Shown in pieces: positions 14,996 through 22,499 of a stretch of 25,111 bases of DNA. Position 1 is the first letter of the stretch, and each line of letters starts with the position of its first letter. Both the position numbers and the translations under genes were made by a program. The stretch comes from Syntrophomonadaceae bacterium. GTDB taxonomy: Bacteria > Bacillota > Syntrophomonadia > Syntrophomonadales > Syntrophomonadaceae. The stretch spans positions 1 to 25,111 of the forward strand of contig JAAZOA010000100.1 of the NCBI GenBank assembly GCA_012798055.1, given 5' to 3'. Under the pieces are notes generated by a model. The model made no database searches and had not been told where the DNA came from. It saw only the letters and a program-made list of their open reading frames with translations.

Positions 14996-17059
14996 GTGCA
15001 GTTTATTCTAGCCAAAAGAGCTGGATTTTGTTCGGGAGTAAAAAAGGCCTTCCAGATAACGGAAGATGCCTCCCAGAGTGGCAGCCGGTGGTCGACTTTA
15101 GGGCCCCTGGTTCATAACCATGACGTGGTTCGTTATTTCCAAGCGAGGGGAATCGCCACTGTGGAAAGTCTCCCTGACATTGCTGAAGGTGGGGTGATTA
15201 TCAGATCCCATGGAGTGACCCCGGCAATATTGGTTGAGGCTAAAGAGAAGGATATCCCGGTTTTGGATGCGACCTGTCCTTTGGTTAAGAGGGTACAGGA
15301 GCTGGCTGAATTACTAAGTAACGAAGGTTATGATATAATAATCTTTGGAGATAGAAAACATCCCGAGGTGCGAGGCCTATTGGGCTGGTGTGCTGAAAAG
15401 GCGACTGTTGTGGCTAATCTGGAAGAGGCCTGCAGTTACCCAAACGTCAAGAGATTAGGGATCATCTCCCAGACCACCAAGGACGAGCAGGAATTTTTCA
15501 GGATAGCGGCCCATCTGCTGCCGAAAGCCCAGGAAGTAAGGGTATTCAACACCACATGTGCTGCGACCCGACAGCGCCAGGAAGCTGCCCGGGAATTGAG
15601 CCGAGAGGTAGACCTTATGCTGGTCATTGGTGACCGGAATAGTTCAAATACCAAAACCTTGGTGCAGGAGTGCCAACAAACCGGTGTGAGGACTTTATGG
15701 ATACAGTCTGCCGCAGATATCGAAGCCCAGGAATTTAGTGAGGTATCCAAGGTAGGAATTACTGCTGGGGCATCCACACCGGATTGGATTATTAAGGAGG
15801 TATTAAATAAGATGGCGGAGTTTGAAGTCGGCGCTCTACAGGAGCAGAACCAGGTTAACCAGGAACAGGAGAATCAATTATTGGAAAACAACGCCCCGGA
15901 AGAAAATTTTGCCCGTATGGAGGCCGAAATGGCCGATTTGGCATCACCTAACCGTGGGGATATCGTTAAAGGGATAGTAATTCAGGTCACCGATGACGAG
16001 GTTATGGTTGATGTGGGCGGAAAATCGGAAGGCATAATCCCGCTGCGGGAAATGTCATTCAAAGACGTTCATTCTGCCAAGGATCTGGTCGAAATAGGAG
16101 ACGAACTGGAAGTATTGGTTTTGAAGTGGGATGATGACGGCACCATTCTTTTATCGAAGAAAAAAGTCGATTCTAAAAGGGCCATGGACAAACTGGAGGA
16201 AGATTTCAAAGAGGGACGCCTGGTTGATGGAACCATAGTAGGCAGTGTCAAAGGCGGATTACTAGTCGATGTGGGGGTAGTGGCTTTTCTTCCGGCATCT
16301 CACGTAGAGGACGGATACGTCAAAGATTTGGATGAGTATATAGGTAAAAACTTTAAATTCAACATAATTGAATTCAATCGTCACAAGAAGCGGGGTTCCC
16401 AGATCGTGCTGTCACGCAAGCAGCTGGTAGAAGGCGAGCGTACCAAGCAGAAGGAAGAATTCTGGGCCAAGATCGAAGAGGGGCAGACCGTAAAAGGACG
16501 GGTAAAGCGTATAGTCGACTATGGTGCATTCATAGACCTGGGCGGCTTCGAAGGTTTGCTGCATGTTTCCGAGATGGATCACGTCAGAGTGAGTCATCCC
16601 TCAGCCATTCTCAAAGAGGGGGATGAAATAGACGTTTATATTTTAGCCCTGGATCGTGATAAACAGAGGGTTTCGCTGAGCCGCAAAAAATTGCTCAAGA
16701 GCCCATGGGAGATCGTGGTGGAAAAATATAAAGAAGGCGACATCATAGATGGCAAGGTGGTAAGGATTGCACCTTTTGGGGCATTTGTTGAGATTGAGCC
16801 AGGGGTCGATGGACTGGTGCATATATCCCAGTTGGCCAACCGCAGGGTTGAGAAACCTCAGGATGTGGTGAGTGTAAACCAGCCAGTAAAGGTCAAAATA
16901 TTGAGTATAGATACTCAGGAGAAAAGAATAGGCCTTTCCATCAAAGAGGTGGTGGCCGAAGCAGAACAGGATGAGGTGCAAGAGTTCCTGGAAAAACAGG
17001 ACCAGGAGGTATTGGAGCCCGATAGCAAGGCGATATTACCCCAGACCGAAGATTTTTAG
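14996..17059 (+). CDS. ispH: IspH fused to four S1 RNA-binding repeats
   Basis: The product is a 687-residue fusion. Residues 1-275 are 4-hydroxy-3-methylbut-2-enyl diphosphate reductase, the last MEP-pathway enzyme, making IPP and DMAPP. Iron-sulfur ligands Cys12, Cys94 and Cys188 and substrate-binding His40, His72, His122 and Glu124 are visible. A Gln/Glu/Asn-rich linker (about 278-318) leads to four S1 domains at roughly 319-388, 406-474, 494-564 and 579-651; the last two are the most canonical (VDYGAFIDLGGFEGLLHVSE, then FGAFVEI). An acidic tail follows. The start is GTG 14996, seven bases after GGGAGG (14983-14988). The fusion is known in clostridia, where it stands in for ribosomal protein S1; no frameshift or internal stop is seen. 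Confidence 0.96.
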   Translation: MQFILAKRAGFCSGVKKAFQITEDASQSGSRWSTLGPLVHNHDVVRYFQARGIATVESLPDIAEGGVIIRSHGVTPAILVEAKEKDIPVLDATCPLVKRVQELAELLSNEGYDIIIFGDRKHPEVRGLLGWCAEKATVVANLEEACSYPNVKRLGIISQTTKDEQEFFRIAAHLLPKAQEVRVFNTTCAATRQRQEAARELSREVDLMLVIGDRNSSNTKTLVQECQQTGVRTLWIQSAADIEAQEFSEVSKVGITAGASTPDWIIKEVLNKMAEFEVGALQEQNQVNQEQENQLLENNAPEENFARMEAEMADLASPNRGDIVKGIVIQVTDDEVMVDVGGKSEGIIPLREMSFKDVHSAKDLVEIGDELEVLVLKWDDDGTILLSKKKVDSKRAMDKLEEDFKEGRLVDGTIVGSVKGGLLVDVGVVAFLPASHVEDGYVKDLDEYIGKNFKFNIIEFNRHKKRGSQIVLSRKQLVEGERTKQKEEFWAKIEEGQTVKGRVKRIVDYGAFIDLGGFEGLLHVSEMDHVRVSHPSAILKEGDEIDVYILALDRDKQRVSLSRKKLLKSPWEIVVEKYKEGDIIDGKVVRIAPFGAFVEIEPGVDGLVHISQLANRRVEKPQDVVSVNQPVKVKILSIDTQEKRIGLSIKEVVAEAEQDEVQEFLEKQDQEVLEPDSKAILPQTEDF

Positions 17060-17085
17060 GACTTGGTTTATCGAGGAGGAGAACA

Positions 17086-17286
17086 GTGCCAGTTTTCGAT
17101 TTCAAATGCCAGGAATGCGGATTTAAATTCGATACGATGGTGTCTAACCGCCAGAAGGACGAAGTGAAGTGTCCCAATTGCGGGGCGGCAAAATTGCAGC
17201 AGTTGCTTTCTGCCTTTAGCAGCCCCAAAGCGGGGGGTATGCCAGACTCATGTGCAGGCTGCAAAACCGGCGGTTCTGGCGGGTGA
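17086..17286 (+). CDS. FmdB-family zinc-ribbon protein
   Basis: The protein has 66 residues. The N-terminal zinc ribbon is Cys8-x2-Cys11 with Cys29-x2-Cys32 (CPNCG), followed by a short basic/Ser linker. A C-terminal Cys-Ala-Gly-Cys and a Gly/Ser-rich tail give two further cysteines. Members of this family (FmdB, CxxC_CxxC_SSSS) are putative regulatory proteins; their role is not settled. The start is GTG 17086, six bases after AGGAGG (17074-17079). It lies 26 bases after the ispH fusion and ends at a terminator, so it is probably the last gene of the cmk operon. Confidence 0.88.
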   Translation: MPVFDFKCQECGFKFDTMVSNRQKDEVKCPNCGAAKLQQLLSAFSSPKAGGMPDSCAGCKTGGSGG

Positions 17287-17299
17287 GGGGTGCGATTCT

Positions 17300-17324
17300 A
17301 GGCTGCCGGTGGGCAGCCTTTTCT
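17300..17324 (+). terminator. rho-independent terminator
   Basis: GGCTGCC (17301-17307) pairs with GGCAGCC (17312-17318) around a GGTG loop, with an extra A-T pair at the base and TTTTCT following. It closes the cmk-ispH-zinc ribbon operon. Confidence 0.9.
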
Positions 17325-17385
17325 ATGCAATCTTACCGGCAATTAAGATTTCTGACTACTACACTGAGACAGATAAGGAGTGCTG

Positions 17386-17982
17386 ATGAAAGCTACTGGA
17401 GTGATTCTGGCTGGCGGCAGGAGTTCGCGGATGAAGTTCAATAAGGCATTTGCTGAGATTGGCGGGCAGCCCGTCATAGAGATGATAATCAACAAATTTA
17501 TAAAGTATTTCGATGAAACCATAATCATCAGCAACGAACCAGAACCTTATGCCCATTTGGGACCAGCCATATTTCCAGATGTATTCCCCCGGATGGGCCC
17601 GGTTAGCGGTATACATTCGGGGCTTTACCACGCCAGTTATGACCGGATCTTTGTGCTGGGTTGTGACGTCCCCTTTATTGATATGAAATTAGTGGACTAT
17701 ATGCTCCGCGTGCTGGATGATTACGACAGTGTGGTTCCATCCATCGACGGATACCTGCAGCCCCTGGCGGCTGTGTACAGCCAAAAATGCCTCCCGGTCC
17801 TGACCGAATGTCTGGAAACCAACCGGGTGAAATTGGTCAGGATATTTGAAGATTTGAACGCTTTGATTTTAACGAGGGATGTACTGGAGAAATTCGGGAT
17901 ACCCGAGGAGATATTTCTGAATGTTAATGACATCCAAGCTCTGCACCTGGCCGAGCAGATAGCGGGGAGGAATAGGGATTAG
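17386..17982 (+). CDS. mobA: molybdenum cofactor guanylyltransferase (MobA family)
   Basis: It joins GMP from GTP to molybdopterin to make the guanine dinucleotide cofactor. The 198-residue nucleotidyltransferase has LAGGRSSRM (8-16) with Lys20 and the metal-binding GCDVPFID (Asp94). The ATG at 17386 is five bases after AAGGAG (17375-17380), while GTG 17380 overlaps the SD. No other molybdenum-cofactor gene is here. The stop codon overlaps the apparent ATT start of fni. A related NTP transferase role cannot be excluded, but the motif set fits MobA. Confidence 0.88.
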   Translation: MKATGVILAGGRSSRMKFNKAFAEIGGQPVIEMIINKFIKYFDETIIISNEPEPYAHLGPAIFPDVFPRMGPVSGIHSGLYHASYDRIFVLGCDVPFIDMKLVDYMLRVLDDYDSVVPSIDGYLQPLAAVYSQKCLPVLTECLETNRVKLVRIFEDLNALILTRDVLEKFGIPEEIFLNVNDIQALHLAEQIAGRNRD

Positions 17983-19024
17983 GAACAAACGCAAAGTCGA
18001 TCATTTGGCCCTGGCTCTGAAAACCGCCGAGGGCCCCCTTACCAATGGATTTGAAGACGTTTTTCTCTTGCCTGATTCGGTGCCGGAACTGGCCTTTACG
18101 GAGATAGATTTGAGCACCGAATTCCTGGGGAAAAAACTGCAATATCCGTTATTGATAAATGCTTTAACTGGAGGAACCGAAGAGGCCCTCAGGATCAATC
18201 GCGATCTCGGCACGCTAGCTGCCAGGAATGGTTTGGCGATGGCAGTGGGGTCGATGACCATAGCTTTTGAGGACCGGGCAGCCCTTGAATCTTTCACGGT
18301 TGTTCGCCACGTGAATCCGCATGGAATCGTTTTGGCCAATTGTGGTGCTGACATAAAACCTCGTCTGGCCTGTGAAGCGATTGAGATGATAGGAGCGGAT
18401 GGACTGCAGTTGCACTTCAACATAACGCAGGAGTTGGCTATGCCAGAAGGCGATCGAGATTTTCGCGGGATTTTAGACAACATAATGAATATCATAGCGT
18501 TAAGCCCCGTGCCGGTAATCGCCAAAGAAGTGGGTTTTGGCATGACCGCCGAGACTGTACAAAGACTATACGGTGCGGGGATTAGGATCTTTGATAACGG
18601 AGGCAGTGGAGGAACCAATTTCATTGCCATCGAAGACAAGAGAGGCGGTAAATTCGAGCATCAACTTGATGAATGGGGCATCTCAACGGCTATCAGTCTT
18701 GCGGAAATAATAAGCCTTGGATTACCGGTGAAGGTTGTTGCTTCGGGAGGGATGCGCAGCTCGCTAGATATGGCCAAAGCCCTGGCGATGGGAGCTGACC
18801 TGGTTGGAATAGCCGGATATTTTCTGAATATCCTGCTGCAGAATAGTGCCGAGCAACTGGAGAAAAGCATAGAATCCCTGTTATACCAGCTCCGCTCGGT
18901 ATTTTTGATGAGCGGGGCCCGAGACTGCCAGGCCATTCGCACCAAACCTGTGGTCCTGTGCGGCAGGACAGCGGAGTGGCTGCGATCCAGGCGGATCGAT
19001 CCGGGATTATGGAGTCATAGGTAG
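17978..19024 (+). CDS. fni: type 2 isopentenyl-diphosphate delta-isomerase (FMN)
   Basis: It interconverts IPP and DMAPP using FMN, NADPH and Mg2+. The barrel shows TGGTEEALRINRDL, GLQLHFNITQE with MPEGDRDFRG, KEVGFGM, GGSGGTNF and ASGGMRSSLD, all IDI-2 signatures. The first canonical in-frame start, TTG 18005, has no SD and would drop the conserved N-terminal RNKRKVDHLALAL, which carries the Arg-Lys pair that binds diphosphate in characterised IDI-2s. The only upstream in-frame candidates are ATT 17978 and ATA 17972; ATT is seven bases after GGGGAGG (17964-17970) and gives 348 residues, the family length. I therefore call an ATT start, overlapping the mobA stop. A base error is the alternative. 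IspH is encoded 3 kb upstream. Confidence 0.88.
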   Translation: MRNKRKVDHLALALKTAEGPLTNGFEDVFLLPDSVPELAFTEIDLSTEFLGKKLQYPLLINALTGGTEEALRINRDLGTLAARNGLAMAVGSMTIAFEDRAALESFTVVRHVNPHGIVLANCGADIKPRLACEAIEMIGADGLQLHFNITQELAMPEGDRDFRGILDNIMNIIALSPVPVIAKEVGFGMTAETVQRLYGAGIRIFDNGGSGGTNFIAIEDKRGGKFEHQLDEWGISTAISLAEIISLGLPVKVVASGGMRSSLDMAKALAMGADLVGIAGYFLNILLQNSAEQLEKSIESLLYQLRSVFLMSGARDCQAIRTKPVVLCGRTAEWLRSRRIDPGLWSHR

Positions 19025-19037
19025 CTTGGCACAGGCC

Positions 19038-19068
19038 AGACCTGCCCTGAGCATGGCGGGTCTTTTTT
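19038..19068 (+). terminator. rho-independent terminator after fni
   Basis: AGACCTGCC (19038-19046) pairs with GGCGGGTCT (19055-19063), with one T-G wobble and an eight-base loop. TTTTT follows directly. Confidence 0.88.
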
Positions 19069-19074
19069 ATACCC

Positions 19075-19103
19075 TTGCACAGGGGATATTTTTGCATGAT
19101 AAT
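19075..19103 (+). promoter_or_regulatory. candidate promoter of the radical SAM-der operon
   Basis: TTGCAC (19075-19080) and GATAAT (19098-19103, 5/6) are separated by 17 bp, just after the fni terminator. Transcription would start near 19110. Confidence 0.5.
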
Positions 19104-19140
19104 ACATATGGTTGTTACTAGTTAAAATGGGGGAATATTT

Positions 19141-20442
19141 TTGTCAGCAAAGATTGCTGTGGTCAGAGAAAGCAGCATTGCTCATGAGATGGGAGTAGAA
19201 GCGGGAGATACGCTGGTATCCATCTGTGGGCACACCATACATGACATTTTGGACTACCAGTTTTACTCCCAGGAGGATCAGCTGCAGCTGGAGATAAGCA
19301 AGCAGAACGGAGAGATCTGGCAGCTTGAGATCGATAAAGATTTCGATGAAGATTTGGGACTAGAGTTTGCCGATCTGTTGTTCGAATCCATGAAAACCTG
19401 CCAGAATCAATGTATTTTCTGCTTTGTGGACCAGCTTCCGCCCAATATGCGCCCCAGTCTTTATATCAAAGATGATGACTATCGGCACTCCTTTATATAC
19501 GGGAATTTCGTAACCCTCACCAATATGCGCACCAGCGATTGGGCCAAGATAGAAGAGATGCATTTGAGCCCCCTTTATGTATCGGTGCACTGCGTGCAGG
19601 AAGGACTAAGGCGGGAGATGCTCAAACATCGACGGGCAGGTGACTTGCTGGGGAACCTGCAGCGTCTGCAGGCAGCCGGAATAGAAGTCCATACGCAAAT
19701 CGTTTTATGTCCCGGGTGGAACGACGGGCAAATCCTGGTCGATACCATCGACCAATTGGGGCGAATGTTTCCTTGTGTGGCATCGGTCGGGGTGGTACCC
19801 GTGGGGCTGACCAAGTATAGACAGGGCCTCCCGGAGCTAAACCCTGTATCAGCGGAGCTGGCAACAAAAACGATTGCTGTGGTCGATAAGATGCAGAGCA
19901 CATTCCGAAAACAACTGGGGCTGGGCTTCGTATATCTGGCGGATGAGTTTTACCTGACCGCAGGACTGCCTATACCTGGCAGCAATTATGATGATGATTA
20001 TTGCCAGATAGAAAATGGCATAGGCTTGATCCGCTGGTTTTGGGAGGATTTTAGGGAATTGGAAGGCCGACTGCCGCAAAGGCTTGAGGCCAGGAGTGCA
20101 TATATCGTAACCGGCGATTCCGGTGAAAAGGCACTGAGGCCCCTGGTGGACCGGCTCAACCAAATCGAAGGCCTGTCAGTCAGTATATTACCGGTACCCA
20201 ATCGGTTTTTCGGAGGCGAGATTACGGTTACAGGTCTATTGACCGGGCAGGATATCATGGCGGTTTTGGGTCCCGATTATCAGGGACAACGAGTGATTCT
20301 GCCAGCGGTTATTTTCAAGGAAGGTCAGGATGTCCTTCTAGATGGGATTTGCCTATCAGAAATCAGGGCCTCTAGCGGAGCCGACATCCTTATTGCAGAA
20401 ACTGACCCGCAGAGCCTCTGGGAAGCTATCATTAAGGTATAA
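19141..20442 (+). CDS. PDZ/radical SAM/DUF512 protein of unknown function
   Basis: The protein has 433 residues. The N-terminal part (about 1-65) looks like a short PDZ domain (AHEMGVEAGDTLVSICGH). It is followed by a radical SAM core with Cys87-x3-Cys91-x2-Cys94 binding a 4Fe-4S cluster. The C-terminal half (about 215-430) matches the DUF512 pattern, with LGFVYLADEFYLTAG and SGEKALRPLVD-type segments and the invariant-looking YDDDYCQIENGIG. Its reaction is unknown. The start is TTG 19141 behind GGGGGAA (19129-19135); a nearby ATG at 19127 is out of frame. It precedes der, an arrangement I recall as common in Firmicutes. That suggests, but does not prove, a link to ribosome assembly or RNA/protein modification. 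Confidence 0.9.
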   Translation: MSAKIAVVRESSIAHEMGVEAGDTLVSICGHTIHDILDYQFYSQEDQLQLEISKQNGEIWQLEIDKDFDEDLGLEFADLLFESMKTCQNQCIFCFVDQLPPNMRPSLYIKDDDYRHSFIYGNFVTLTNMRTSDWAKIEEMHLSPLYVSVHCVQEGLRREMLKHRRAGDLLGNLQRLQAAGIEVHTQIVLCPGWNDGQILVDTIDQLGRMFPCVASVGVVPVGLTKYRQGLPELNPVSAELATKTIAVVDKMQSTFRKQLGLGFVYLADEFYLTAGLPIPGSNYDDDYCQIENGIGLIRWFWEDFRELEGRLPQRLEARSAYIVTGDSGEKALRPLVDRLNQIEGLSVSILPVPNRFFGGEITVTGLLTGQDIMAVLGPDYQGQRVILPAVIFKEGQDVLLDGICLSEIRASSGADILIAETDPQSLWEAIIKV

Positions 20443-20474
20443 AATATCGATAAAATCGACCCCGGCAAGGACCG

Positions 20475-20501
20475 GCAGCCGACGTCCAACGGCTGCAGGA
20501 C
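20475..20501 (+). other. hairpin with a possible pseudoknot in the der leader
   Basis: GCAGCCG (20475-20481) pairs perfectly with CGGCTGC (20490-20496). The eight-base loop contains GTCC (20484-20487), which could pair with GGAC at 20498-20501. There is no T-tract, so it is not an intrinsic terminator. It lies between the radical SAM gene and der. Confidence 0.3.
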
Positions 20502-20542
20502 AGTAATCGAGAAAAAGCGCTTAGATCATGATGGAGGTCACC

Positions 20543-21868
20543 ATGTCAAAACCTGTTGTAGCGATAGTAGGACGCCCTAATGTAGGCAAATCGACCTTAT
20601 TCAACCGCCTGGCCGGATCTCGCAAGGCTATTGTCGAAGATATTCCAGGTGTAACCCGTGATCGTCTTTACGATGTGTCCGAGTGGTTGGGTCGCGAATT
20701 TATCATAATTGATACGGGTGGTATCCGCATGGGTGACGGGGAAGTCTTCACCCGGGAAATAAAACAACAAGCCCAACTGGCAGTCGAAGAGGCTGACGTG
20801 ATAATATTTGTGGTAGACGCGCAGCAGGGCATAAATCCAGAAGACGAACTGGTGGCCAACATGCTGCGTAAGAGCAAAAAGCCGGTTGTACTGGCTGCCA
20901 ATAAGGTCGAAAACTTCGACCGCCAGGTAGAGTATTACGAATTCTACGGACTGGGTCTGGGTGAGCCGATACCGGTCTCGGCCATGCATGGGCGCAATAT
21001 TGATGAATTGCTGGATGCGGTAATAGCCAGTTTTGGACCGGTTACGGACTATGGCGAGGAAGAAGACGCAGTGAAAATTGCCATCGTCGGCCGCCCCAAT
21101 GTGGGGAAATCTTCGCTGGTGAACGCACTGCTGGGAGAAGAAAGGGTTATAGTCAGCGACGTTCCGGGCACTACACGGGACTCCATCGATACTCCCTTTC
21201 AATACGGGGGACACAAATATATCCTCATTGATACCGCCGGGATCCGGAAAAGGTCGCGCATCAGTGATGCCACAGAGCGCTACAGTGTGATCAGGTCACT
21301 CAAAAGCGTGGAACGCGCTGATGTAGTCCTCATTATGCTCGATGCCACAGAAGGTGTTTCGGAACAGGATCAACGGATTGCGGGCTATGTTCATGAACAG
21401 GGTAAAGCCAATGTCGTCATAGTCAACAAATGGGATCTGATCGAGAAAGACGGCCAGACCATGAACCGTTTTGACGAAGACATCCGTTCGCAGCTGAAAT
21501 TTTTATCATATTGCCCGATTCTCTATGTGTCCGCCCTGACCCGCAAACGCATATTTAAGATCATTGAGCTGGTGGATTTTGTTGTGGAACAGCATAACCG
21601 ACGGATCAAAACCGCAGAATTGAATCAGGTCATTAATGAGGCGATGTTGCTGAATCCCTTACCGGGGGGCGGGGGGAAAAAGGTCAAAATATACTATTCC
21701 ACCCAGGTGCAGACTGCGCCGCCGGTTTTTGTTTTCTTCGCTAACTACCCGGAAAAGGTTCATTTTTCCTATCTGCGCTATCTTGAGAATGTGCTGCGGA
21801 AGAATTTTGGTTTTGAGGGCACCCCTATCAAGTTAATCGTTCGCAAAAGGGAAAACAGAGAAGAATAA
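20543..21868 (+). CDS. der: ribosome biogenesis GTPase Der (EngA)
   Basis: Der is a double-GTPase factor for 50S subunit maturation. GTPase domain 1 has GRPNVGKS (10-17), DTGG and NKVE near 120; the last residue is Glu where the G4 motif usually has Asp. Domain 2 has GRPNVGKS (183-190), DTAGIRKR and a normal NKWD (295-298). A KH-like C-terminal domain follows from about 345. At 441 residues the length is typical. I chose ATG 20543 because GGAGG (20533-20537) is five bases upstream and the protein then starts MSKPVVAIVG; ATGs at 20528 and 20531 overlap or precede the SD. It is followed 19 bases later by plsY. Confidence 0.97.
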   Translation: MSKPVVAIVGRPNVGKSTLFNRLAGSRKAIVEDIPGVTRDRLYDVSEWLGREFIIIDTGGIRMGDGEVFTREIKQQAQLAVEEADVIIFVVDAQQGINPEDELVANMLRKSKKPVVLAANKVENFDRQVEYYEFYGLGLGEPIPVSAMHGRNIDELLDAVIASFGPVTDYGEEEDAVKIAIVGRPNVGKSSLVNALLGEERVIVSDVPGTTRDSIDTPFQYGGHKYILIDTAGIRKRSRISDATERYSVIRSLKSVERADVVLIMLDATEGVSEQDQRIAGYVHEQGKANVVIVNKWDLIEKDGQTMNRFDEDIRSQLKFLSYCPILYVSALTRKRIFKIIELVDFVVEQHNRRIKTAELNQVINEAMLLNPLPGGGGKKVKIYYSTQVQTAPPVFVFFANYPEKVHFSYLRYLENVLRKNFGFEGTPIKLIVRKRENREE

Positions 21869-21887
21869 TCAGTAGGAGTGGCTGCAA

Positions 21888-22475
21888 ATGAAAGAGATTG
21901 TATTGACCCTAGCGTGCTATTTAATTGGTTCGGTTCCTTTCTCATACTTGTTCAGCCGCTACCTGGGGGGAGTCGACATCCGTTCCCGAGGGACTGGCAA
22001 TGTGGGTGCCACTAACGTCCTGCGAACCCTGGGAATGAAGATCGCCTTGCTGTCTTTGCTGGGCGATGTTTTCAAAGGGGTTCTGGCAGCCTGGCTTGGC
22101 CTGGTTTTCGGTGGCGAAGGCTTGGCAGCCTTATGCACGGTGGCAGTAGTGATTGGCCATTGCTGGCCTTTATTCCTGGATTTTCGCGGCGGTAAAGGTG
22201 TGGCCACTTCGGCTGGCGCCCTCCTGGTCTTGATGCCACTCATCACTTTAATATTGTTGGTCACCTTCGTGACAATCATCGCGGTCAGCCGCTATGTTTC
22301 ACTGGGTTCAGTGTGTGCCGCGGTTCTGCTGCCGCTTCTGGCTCTGGTCATGCGGGAACCCTGGCAATATTTACTGATGACTGTGGTCCTGGCCGGGATG
22401 GTCCTGTTCAGGCACCGTACCAATATTGAGCGCTTGCGCAGGGGATGCGAGAGCAAGCTGGGTCAAAGATCATAG
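21888..22475 (+). CDS. plsY: acyl-phosphate:glycerol-3-phosphate acyltransferase (PlsY)
   Basis: This membrane enzyme makes lysophosphatidate from acyl-phosphate and glycerol-3-phosphate. Several hydrophobic segments cover most of the 195 residues. Conserved cytoplasmic loops are GTGNVGATNVLR (about 36-47) and GHCWPLF then FRGGKGVAT (about 87-106). AGGAG (21874-21878) is nine bases before the ATG. It lies between der and gpsA. GpsA supplies its glycerol-3-phosphate; PlsX, which supplies the acyl-phosphate, is not in the window. Confidence 0.96.
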   Translation: MKEIVLTLACYLIGSVPFSYLFSRYLGGVDIRSRGTGNVGATNVLRTLGMKIALLSLLGDVFKGVLAAWLGLVFGGEGLAALCTVAVVIGHCWPLFLDFRGGKGVATSAGALLVLMPLITLILLVTFVTIIAVSRYVSLGSVCAAVLLPLLALVMREPWQYLLMTVVLAGMVLFRHRTNIERLRRGCESKLGQRS

Positions 22476-22499
22476 AAAAAGCGACGACGGGGAGGTCTT

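Noticed and set aside
20475..20496. hairpin before der as a terminator
   Set aside because: The stem is perfect, but it is followed by AGGACAGTAATC with no T-tract.
20861..20935. NKVE in place of NKxD in the first Der GTPase domain as a loss of function
   Set aside because: Glu is a conservative change, Der domain 1 tolerates variation, and all other G motifs are intact.
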